A stretch of 64,000 nt of DNA. Source: Chrysomallon squamiferum. Its lineage: Eukaryota > Mollusca > Gastropoda > Neomphalida > Peltospiridae. Made by a program: the position numbers and the translations under genes. This document shows positions 23,187 through 35,064 of the stretch, one piece after another (positions within the stretch are counted from its first letter, which is position 1; each line of letters begins with the position of its first letter). Where the stretch lies: contig CM022671.1 in the NCBI GenBank assembly GCA_012295275.1, positions 32,619,927 through 32,683,926 on the forward strand, given 5' to 3'. The notes under the pieces were generated by a model. It worked only from the letters and a program-made list of their open reading frames with translations. It was not told the DNA's origin and ran no database searches.

Positions 23187-26100
23187 GTAGGACTGGTAAT
23201 TGCTGGATATAGTTAGAATGTCCCATTTTACAAAGATGAAAGGTTAATCAGTTGGTATTTTTCACAAATAAATACTAATTTCAGTCCTGAACTAAAATAA
23301 AAAAAATAAAAAAAGTTTGGAGTCAAAATATTTTCTGTTAAAATGGTGTAAGAACAGTTTATATATTATATACCTTTTATATACCTAGAATAAAGCAGGG
23401 AGATCTCTCACTGGTTAGAATGGGAAATAGGGTGAATATTCTTTAGCCATCCTTTCTGATTAATACATAAATATTTTTTCACCCCATGCACTCACATACA
23501 CACAAGAAAATATACTGCCATGAACTGTGCACTCTTCAACACATGCTATACATCGATCACAAAACTGTGAGACATTAATTTCTGTGACCCCTAACTTGTC
23601 AAGGATGCATGTTTGGAACAGGATATTTTATGGCCTAAAATACCAAGTAAACTGTGAACAAGCAAATGAAATATAAATGTTAAAAAAATATATAACTGCT
23701 TAGTGCAGCAAAAATGGAGGTAAACATATATAGTTTATTTTCCATAACAAACAGTTTTACGTATGTGTGAAAAAAAATGTTGCAGTTTGTCAGAGATAAA
23801 AGGTTAGCATAGAGCAGGTGCAAGATAAATCACCTTTCTTTCATTAACTTCATTTTTAAATAATGATTTACCATAGGAAATGCCATGGGGCGAAACAAAT
23901 CAAAGAAATAATAATAATAAAGAAGAAAAAAAAGAAGATAAAAAATGAGAAAATAAAGAGAGAGAGAAAACAACCCAACTTTTTAGAATAAAGAAAACGA
24001 AACAAATGAAATTAAAAGAAAAGATGTCAAAGAAGAAAAAGAAGAAAAAAAATGAAGAAAATAAATAATGTTTATAAATGTGTTTTATATGTATGTAGAA
24101 ACATAAATAAGTCATAGTAAATAGTTCTTAAATAAATACTTTTGTAATTTTTAAAATTAATTTATTTTTATTTTTAAAGTCAGAAAGAAAGATGAAACAA
24201 TCTTTTACCATTTATGGAAATTAACATAAATAATTCTTAAAATAGTTTATAGTTTTTTTTCATTTATTTTGTTCCGTTATTTTTTTAGCATCCCAAATAA
24301 CATAAACACTGGCTGGTAACATAGACTAAAAAAAAAAAAAAAAAAAAAAAAAAAAGTGTAAATTTCTGAACATCTTGAACTGTCATGGCAATTAGAATGA
24401 TAAATTGTGATACACAGTCCACCCCTGTGGCTCAGATATCATGGACGCCATTGCTTGCCTGTAGGGGGCGCTGCTAATAAAGTGCAAAATTGAAGAGACT
24501 ACTTGATTGACAGGCCATCTATAAATGTACGTGTGGTTTACATACTAAGTATTTTGTACCCAGTAGCAGCTCACACATCTTGGATAGTTAATGATTGTAA
24601 TTATTTATGTGACTGAGATGTTGAAAACCAGATCTGTATTACTAGCTTTCAGGTTTTAACATTTCTTTCATTTTTTTCATTTTTTTTTTGGGGGGGGGGG
24701 AAATAATGAAAATAAATAACTTTATCTAAGAGTATTTGATTGCTTAAATGAAGGCATTTTCTGAAAATTTCTTAATATGAATAAGGTTTAATTTTTTTTT
24801 GTTGTTATCCATTTCTTTGGGGCTTGTTTGTTTCCATAAATTATTTGGTTTATTTGTATATAATTGTGTGTGTGTGTGTATGTGTGTACATTCCAACAAA
24901 TCATTCAACATCCTGCACAAAAACTGGCAAATAAACCCTTCATCCTCTTTTCACCAGAAAGTACCAAGTATTTACTAGAAGTGACACAAAAAGTGTCAAA
25001 TATTTGCTCACTGCTGTAAAAGATGTGTTCTAAACCACTAGCGAAGAAGCATTTTTCACTTTGTTGGTTTTGCCTGGGAATGTCTGCTGTCTCTAGTGGG
25101 TTGCTGTACACAAGGACTGGAATCTTAGACGAAGTGATTAGAATTGGCAACTTGCAGCATTACACTCACTAAAAGCAGTATGAGCATTCTTCCTGAGATC
25201 TGACACACAACAAATGTAGCAACAAATTTCAAAAAACATTATAGTCAATCAGTTGCTTTTCTTTCATTGCTGAAAAAAGTGGCGGAAGAAGACGAAAAAA
25301 AAAAAGAAGAATAAATTGATCGAAAGAATGAAGAATTCAAATAGTAACTCAATTGGTTTTCTACCACATAATTGTATTGACTACATTGTAAATAAAATTA
25401 CTGTATAAAAACTTAAAAATACTAGATCTGCATTGTAAAACACAGTTTGTGAAATACTAGATGTGGGAAATATGATAAACTAGAATCTTTCAAATGTGGA
25501 ACCTCCATGTAATTTTTTCCATTGCAGTTTTCAATGCGGTTCAGTGAAAGATGCTTCAGAGCAGTATTAAACTGTATATCAGGCATTATTTTAATTTTGT
25601 TAAATTAATCGTGTTTAAAAGAAAGTAATAATAATAATTTAAAATTTAAAAAAGAAAAAAAAGAAAAAAAAGAAAAATTATATTTTATTTTTATTAAATC
25701 AAACTTTAGAAGAGACAGATATTTTCATTAAAAAAAAAAAAAAAAACTAAAGAAAAAAATCTCCAGTAATCTATTTTTTTTTTCATGAAAATTATGCCAA
25801 CTTTAAAAAAAAAAAAAATGCTACAAAAAACTCACAATATAAACAAAACTGCCTAAAATTAGCAATGATAAAAACTAAAAAAAAAAAAAAAAAAAAAAAA
25901 TCCTACAAAAATCCCACAATCCAGTTTTTATTTTTCAAAACTACAAGTTTTTTCAGGGTATTGCATTCTGGAGAGTGTTTATGTCACTAGTATTTGGTTC
26001 CAAGTGTGTTTATTCCACTAGTAACTCTGCTTGGAGAATGTTTATTCCAGTAGTAATTGAGAAAAACAGCACACCATCTACTTGTAATGAAGCAGCAGGG

Positions 26101-26424
26101 TGTACAGGTAAATACTCCAAGGATCAGAAAGCATTTCTAGGATGTTAGCATTGTTGGGAGGTTTGGCAGAGGGTTACAACAGAATCTCCAGAATTAATTT
26201 GGTATTCAGGTTTTCTCATTGTTTTCAAATTGGTTCAGGATTTTTTTTGATTATACAGATCTCTTTTGGGTGAGACATTTTACAATGAATTTGCAAATAT
26301 TGAGAGAGAGGGAAAAAAAAAAAAAAAAGAAGTAAAAGTTAAAAAGATATCAGATGATAGACTACCTGAAATATCTTGTGAGGATAAGAAAAGAAGGCAA
26401 AGAATTTTGTTCTGATGAATTTGC

Positions 26425-26515
<91 letters not shown>

Positions 26516-28440
26516 AGATAAGAGAAAAAGGCAAAGAAATCTTTTTTATTTATCAATTTTTATGATGAAATTTTTTTATTGAATTTCCACTTACAGAAAG
26601 AAAGAGAGAGAAAAGAGAGAGAGATTATAAAAATTAAAAAGGAAAAGTTATCTGTGACAAACTATCTGAAAATCTTGTGAAGTTCAGGTTTTAAAACTTT
26701 TACAAAAGTAAACAACTTTTTCTTTTTCCTTTGGGAATGCTAATTATGTACAGTTAATTGAAGCTTTCAAAAAACACAGCGTTTAGTTGGTGTACTACGT
26801 CATTCACTTCTGAAAACAAAATACAACAGCAACCAAAGATTACAACTTCCCTCAGTCATCGTACAAAAATAGTTATTTGGAAAAAGTTTAATTATTTACA
26901 CACTTATTACATCACATAATTATGCAGATTATTAAAGCATGGAATTTGGTTCAAGAACCTTTCTTTTAACTTTTTTCTCTCTCCAAAACTGAGAAAAGAG
27001 AAGAGTCTTTTGCAAAATTTGAATAAAGCTGTGTTTATAGTTTTGAAGGAAAATAATTTGTTTTTTAGCTAGCTTCATCCCAGCTAGAGGATGGCTCAGT
27101 TGCTTGTTTTATGGCTGACTGTAAAATAAAGTATTTCTTGTAATTTGTATGGATCTGACTTTAACTGGCAGTATCACTTATATGGATTTTTTATGGCCGT
27201 TCTGTCAAGGCAGATAATTTATGCCCACACCATCACACAAAAAGTAATGGCTAAAAAAAAATAAAAATTAAAGGAGGAAGTAAGAAAAAAAAAAAAAAAA
27301 AAAAAAAATGATCGTAAAAAGAAGAAAAACAAATCAAAAACAAATCAGAGGGAAAATAAAAAGAATAATCTTCGGATACATTTTTGATTTATTAGTTAAT
27401 ATTGTTTAAAATAGATTTATGTAACACTTTTGTCATTAATTTATATAATTAACTGATACTGGGTACAGTTAATTCATTAAGTAATAATGATAATAATAAT
27501 AATATTTTATTACATTATATATGATTATTACTAATTGAAAATGGGGATGGTTTCAGTAAGAAAAAAAAAAAGAAAGATAATTTATGCCGATATACCAAAT
27601 TATAGAGTGTATTATATAGTGAAAAAAAAAACAAAAAAAAAAAAAAAAAAAAAAGGGTATAATTCATACCTTATTTATTTGTTTATCAATATTTTTTTCT
27701 GTTTTAATTTTATTACCATTCTTTACATGCATTTTTACATTTTTTTTTTTTTTTTTTTTTTAGTGTCCACCCTGTCGACATTTTACACCAGAACTGTGCA
27801 GGACTTATGAAAAGTTGAAAGAAGAGGGTAGAAACTTCGAGGTGGTCTTCATATCGTCTGACCGCAGCAAGGAGTCTTTTCTCCAGTACTACAGCACCAT
27901 GCCCTGGCTGGCCTTGCCCTTTGACGACGCCCGGGCACGACCCCTCACCAGGCAGTTCGGCATTGATGGCAAGTTTATTTACCTTTTTGGAAAAAATTAT
28001 ATAAATACATTTTTTAAATTTGTTTTCAACAAAACAAATTATAAATTAATTAAACAGATTTAGTCCAAAGAGCTATTTATTTGTTTTCAAAAACTATTAA
28101 ACATTGCTGATGATGAATGATGAATGATGATGATGATGATCATCATCATCACTACCATAGTGTCTTTAATCAACATCCGCCAAAATCCTACAGTTATGTA
28201 ATTAATACTGCTGTTAATTTCATCATGATTTTTTAAATTACTACTACTACTACCACTACTACCACCACCACCACCACTACTACTACTACTACTACCACTA
28301 CTACTGCTACCACTACTACTACTACTGCTGCTGCTGTTATTATTACTGTTATTATTATTTTATTACCATAGCTATTATTAACAATTAATATTTTTTCATC
28401 ATTATTATTATTATTATTGCTATTATTATCATTATTACTA

Positions 28441-28499
<59 letters not shown>

Positions 28500-29409
28500 G
28501 AATGTTGTGTGGTATCCAAACAGCCATCAGCTTCTTTAACACGGCATTCGGAGGTTTTTCTGTTACACAACAGAATGTGCTGGCAGCAGAAGACCTGTCA
28601 GGAAATGGAGGAAATTGGCTTCAGATTTTTCTAACACATTTGTGTGCATTGAGTAAAAAGGCAGGAACTGTCTAGAGCCTACCTTTGAAGAAATCACAGC
28701 TCACCATGTTTTCAGTAAATCATACATACGTGTAGGAAGTTTAATTCAGATGAACTGATAATGGAGGAGGAATGGGGCAGAGGTTTAGAAAAAATAAAAA
28801 TAAAAATGTGTAAAAGAAAGAAAAAAGTAAAAGAAAAAAGAACAAATTTTTATAGATGTATGTGCATATTTATATATAGTATTGCGTATTATATGATTAA
28901 ATATATGTTTTGTGTGTGTGTGTGTGTGTGTGTTTTTACATACATATAAATATCATTTTTTATTTATAGAATGATTCTGTGATTGTACTTGCAAAAGTAC
29001 TTCTGTTAATAAGGACCGATGCAAAAAGAAAGCCATAGGTCAAATCTTAGAGATGACCTTTCTGCCTAACTGGATTATCATTATGTAGGCCATTGTTTTG
29101 ACCTTTATGTTATGTGTCAAACAGAAGCAAGATAGTGGAGTTACTAGCATCTTTCATACATTTTTATTTATAGAAGGATTCTGTGGTTTTGCATTTCTTG
29201 TTAATGGTTAGATTTTGGGGTTATTTTTCCTTCTTCAGTCATAAGTGACACATATACACTCACATATACAATATTTACAACTACTACTACTATATTTTAT
29301 GTATATTTTACTTAAAATGATTTCCACATATTCTGCTTATGATTAACATAAACAGCTTTAAACAACAACAGTCCTAAAATAAATTAAAAAACCCCAAATA
29401 TTCAAAAAG

Positions 29410-29440
<31 letters not shown>

Positions 29441-30432
29441 AAAAAAAAAAATAAAAAAATAACAATATAACAGAAGTAATAAAAAAAAAAAAAAAAAAAA
29501 AATAATTAATTAAAATAAAAAGGTTAATGAATTTATTTTTTGGACAGTTTTATATTTATGAAGATGTTAGAATTAATAATCAATATTAATATTGCACATT
29601 TTCTCAGCCTCATGTTTCCCCAGTTTCAGTTTTGGATCAATTGAAATGTTTTGATTTGCCTTATCCTAATTGAATTTCACAGTTACTGCAAACGTGTTCC
29701 ACGAAAATCATGCCCCAGTTTTTTTATGACCCATTGATTCTTTATGAGCTGTGTTAAGATACAGCATATCATGTGTGTGAGTATGAGTAATGTATCATCT
29801 GAGTATAAATAAAATGCATGCCACACAAATTTTTGTGCACCAATCTTTCATGAACTGTTGATTCTAAAAAGCATGGCAAAGATATTCCTTAACACATTTG
29901 TATAATCTTTTATAACAGTGTTTGTTATATGTACCATTCTGCACTAATTTTTCATGAGCTTTTCATATAGATATATATATATTATCTATCATTTAAAAGA
30001 ATTAATTTTTACCTGTGCATTTTGCAACAGATTTTCATCAGCAGTTAATTTTTATGAGCTCATCTAAGGTACACTTCATTGCAGGTACATAATTTTATAA
30101 TTGATCATTTAAAATAATTAATTTTACCTATGCAATCTGCACCAGTTTTTCATGAGTTGTTAATTTTTTTATAAGCTTATCTAAAATAGTGTTTAAGGAA
30201 ATTTGTAAAACATTTTGAAAAAGTGCTTGTAGCTGTTAGTGAATTATGTTTTTATTTTTATGTCTTTCCATAAAAATATTGATTATTTGCAATTTGTGTG
30301 TGAAATAAAATTTGTGTGTCATGGTAACAACATACAAGACGTCTTCTGTAGTCTTAGTGCAGGTAATTTATGAATAAGTTATTATAAATAATAATGAAAA
30401 ATTGTAAAATAATAATATGATAGAAAATATGA

Positions 30433-30518
<86 letters not shown>

Positions 30519-31707
30519 CCTTACTCAGAATATGATTCAGAATATTACATCTTAACAGACACAACATATGTCATTGCAAAAGCTGTTAAATGTCTGCCGT
30601 TGATAGTCACTTGATAAATATTTTTCATTTTTGTTAATTTTTGTGAAAGCTTTTTGGTGAATTTTTGAAGAATTCTTGAAAAGTTCAATATAAAGAAACT
30701 AATTTTCAAACTGGCAGCTGTTTTTTGTTGAAAAAACTTTGTAACAGAATCTGGGTTGAATACAAGATGACAAGCTTCTGCAGATGTCTGACACTTTTGT
30801 GGATCCTTCTTCAGATTGAATTTTTTTTTCCCAATCCAATCCTGACTTTTTTTATTTGCAACTTTCTGAATTCCATAGTTACTAGTTAGTCATTTTCAAA
30901 AAAAAAGAAGAAAAGAAAGAAATATATTTACAGCTGTCATAATAATGTCTACCATTGTGCATTGTGTTAAGCAGAATTTATTTTTTATGTTGACAAGTCT
31001 AAATTCCTATTCTTTCATAAGTTTTCATTATCTTTCCAGTCTAAGTTGGTTGACTTTTTTGTGTGTTTTTTTTTTCTATCTCCATAACATGAGGCACTAC
31101 ATATCTAAGACTGTTCCTGTTTTTATTCATAAACAGCATTTCTTTGATTTGTTCCTATTTTTAATCATGAACAACAACATCTCTGAGATTTGCTCCTGTT
31201 TTCAATCATGAACAATAACTCTTAAGAGGCTTGTTGATATTTTATTTGGGATAAGATAATAAATTCTAAAAATGTTTCTAAACTTAGGAAGAACATATCA
31301 GTAAGACTGATTGAGGAAGAACACAGCAGTAAGACTGGTTGCAGTTGTTGATTCAGCTACAAGTTTCTGGATCTCACTGTAATTACTTTTCATCAAGTCA
31401 ATTGTCCAGTGATTCATGTTTCACTACAAACTGAATTGCTGACACTTTCAATTTGGTCTGGCACGTCAGCATCAACCACTGATAGTTTGCCATTACAGTC
31501 TGTGCAACAGATTACTTCTTTTTACAGGGAAATGGAATTAAAAGGAAGGCTAATACTTTTTGACTATTGGAGACATTTTGTGTTGGGCAGTCATTATGTC
31601 ACGAGAAGTTGACTGCTTTTGTGGAGCTGGTTTGAAATTGTTGTTGTGTTATAACATATTACTATTACTACTACTAATAAACAAATGTGTGTGTGTGTTT
31701 GTGTGTG

Positions 31708-31752
<45 letters not shown>

Positions 31753-32253
31753 GTTGAACTTCCCCAAAATGTGATGGAGAATATTATGTTTGTCATTATG
31801 TCTCAAAAAATAGTTATGCATTAATATCATTATGATGATAAACAAAAAAGGAATTTGTTTCAGAATCAGTTTAATGTAATCTAGTTTCACGCATTTTATT
31901 TTTTCATTTTTATACAAATATTATGATTTATCATACAACTGGTTTACAGCTGGTATAGGAATGAAAGAAAAGAAAAGACTTCTCAACTAGAAAATATTAA
32001 AAGTGATTACTGTTTTGCTAAAGAAAAACATCTTTCTACCAAAACCTAATAGTCTTCTCTGCTAATTAGCAGAAAGTGATCTGTTTTTGGCAGTACTTTA
32101 TCTTTTAACATAGCATTCAGCTGGAAATGAAACTGGCCATTGATGTTGTAGATGTAAATGTTTGTAATGTGGAGAGTCTTAAAATATCATATTTCACTCC
32201 TGCTTTTAAGTTATCGAAAGACTACATTTATAAGTGAAATGGAAAAAATATAT

Positions 32254-32296
<43 letters not shown>

Positions 32297-35032
32297 AGAA
32301 AGAATAAGGAGATACAGAGAGTGAGCAAAAGAGAGAAACAGAGAGAGAGGAAGAGAGACAGAGACAGAGCGAAAGAGAGAGCAAGAGGGAGAGAAAGAGA
32401 AAAAGAGACAGAGCAAGACAGAGAGAGAAAGTTGATGTTATGTAAAAGTCTGTGACACAGGTGTAGAGTTTTGTTACACAGGGAATGTGAGGAATTTCGT
32501 GTTGAAGATTTGTGTGTCACATTTTTTTGTTGTCTGGTGTTAGACATCTGCCATTGTAGGCTTCTGTTAACAACAAACCTTTGCTTTTTCCACTTTCATT
32601 GTATGTTCAGTTTGGATTCTGTTTTTATTTTCATATTATTGTTATTATTATTTATTTTAACATACATCCAGTATTTCTGTTATGTTGGTTTTTCTCTTTT
32701 CCTTTTTTAATTCATTATTTGTGTTTTTTGTCATTTTTTTTGTTTTTATAAAAAAACATCATAATTTCTTTTGCTTAACTTAGTTTATCTTGAGGAAAGA
32801 GCCAAGTATATTGGAATAGGTACCAAGACAGACTTCACTGAACCATTATGAAAATGAAGCATGTTTCAGAATGATTTTTCTGTCTGTATGTTTATACAAC
32901 AAAACTTAAATGTTAATTTAGTAGTTAATTTAATAGTCAGTACAGACATATATTTCATGTTATATCTGACAGTTCAGCCAGCACCAGAACATTATGTTAA
33001 AAGTAAATTACATTTGAATACAAAACAGATGTTCTAGTCTTGGTTTTTTTGTGGGTTTTTTTTGAAGCTATTTATGTGCAGATTCTCAACAGAGTTAAAA
33101 TATATTGATTACATTTTTCATTGTTTTTTTCATATAGTGTCCATTTTTGTTTCTTTCCTCCCCCCCAAAAAAAATAAAAAAATAAAAATAAATTTGTCCC
33201 AGGTGACAGAAAATACGGAATTGTTTTTGGATTGGTTGCAGAATTATCACAATTCCGGAAATGGCTGACCTCTGTTACTTGTTGTGTCATGTTTGTTCCA
33301 ATTAAGACTGCTTGAGTAAATTGAAAAAGACTGGATATTTCTTCTGTTTCTTTTTCTTTATTTTTAAATGACTGCTTTTTTTTTGACATTTTGCACATGT
33401 TGTGGTGTAGAGACAGATCTTTCTAAATAAAAGTATTTTATTTTTTCTTATTAAACTTTGCAGCGGAAATAAATATGCATGTGTCTAATTTAGTTTTATT
33501 TTGGTCACATATTCATTTTTTTTTCTTTTCTTTTTTATTTGAGAAACAGTGTATATCAAAAATACACAAAAATTTATGTATGTTTTGTAATATTAAGAAT
33601 CTGAATGCTGACTCAAAACTTCATGTAAAAACATTTAAATAAAAAATAGTAATAATAATTTTTTTTTACAAAATGAGCTAATCCATTAAAATCACATCCC
33701 AACACAACAACTTTACAAAAATAAAGTGTAACAACTTTTCCAGAAATATATATAACGAAACAAAAATTTCTTTTAAGAGAAGAAGGTTCAACGTAATAAC
33801 AAAAGAAAGAAACAAAATAACACGGATATTTATAAAAATTTAATTTTGTAAAATACACTAATATATTAACAAGTAAAAAAAAAAAAAAAAAAAAAAAAAA
33901 CGGAAAAATTAAAATAAAATATAAGTAAAATAGAATAATTAAAATATGATTTAAAAATAATAAATTATTTATTATTTGTTAATGTTTTGTGTTTCAGGTA
34001 TTCCCACTCTGGTGATGGCGGATGAGAAGGGAAATGTGATAACTGTCAATGGAAGAGCAGCTCTTCTCTACGACAGAGACGGCAGTGTAAGCATTTACAT
34101 CTTCATCCACGGTTTTCAAATTACTCAGATTACACAGTGTTATGTCTTTATCATTATATTATATATTTACTGGTATTACACAATGTCATGTCTTTATAAA
34201 TATAATATATAATTATTGATATTACAGTGTTATATCTTTATAAATATAATATATATTTACTGATCTTAGACAGTGTCATATCTTTATAAATATATTTTAT
34301 AATTATTGGTATTACATAGTGTTATGTCTATAATTATATCAATACTTATACTGTGCAATTATAATTTCATATTTTTGGAATGTGTTGAGGGAAAAAAGGT
34401 CATAAAAAGTTACTGTTTATGTAAAAATAATATTATACAAACACATTTTAACAAAATTAAGTTAACAATTTCAAATAAGTTTAAATAATGTTTATAACAC
34501 AAGTCAATAAATAAATGAATGAATGAATAAATGAATAATTAAGTAACTGAGTAAAGTTAGTATGTAAGTGAATAAGTAAAGTATATGTAGTAGTTTGATA
34601 CATTTTTTTCTATAAATAAATAATTTTTGCTTTGATGTGAACTGTAAATATATATATATTTTTAAGTTAAAAATTATAAATTGAATTTAAATCAGATTCA
34701 GGAACAGTAACTCATTGACTCATCAGTTTCAGTTATCTAGTTATAGAAAAACAAGAGTTATGTCCCTTACTTTTGTTAATTATTATTAGTTTTATAATAC
34801 AAATCCTCTTTAACATCATTTCTGTATTTCTTCTTAAATCTGTTACCTTCTCACCCATTGTTTTATTTTTTTTTTTTTTTAAATTTTGAACTTGTTTGTA
34901 TTTTTTATTTAAAAAAAAGGAATTTCCTTGGTATCCGAAGCCTGTAAATGAACTGACTCAGAATGCAGCAATGCAGCTTAACGAGTCTGTTTGTCTCGTT
35001 ATGTTCACAGGTATGTGAAGTAATTTTCTTAC

Positions 35033-35064
<32 letters not shown>

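Larger units (their letters stand above)
22928..27763. other. NXN intron 2
   Basis: 4.8-kb GT-AG intron that splits the second active-site motif between Trp and CPPC. It holds poly-A runs, a long (GA)n array and a CTCF-like motif; no coding sequence is seen. The acceptor is preceded by 22 consecutive T residues (27740-27761). Confidence 0.7.
27975..33997. other. NXN intron 3 body, repeat-rich
   Basis: About 6 kb with trinucleotide clusters at 28108-28497, (AAAT)n at 30434-30516, (GT)n at 31686-31750 and a long GA-rich tract at 32257-32440. No exon or gene was recognised on either strand. Confidence 0.6.
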
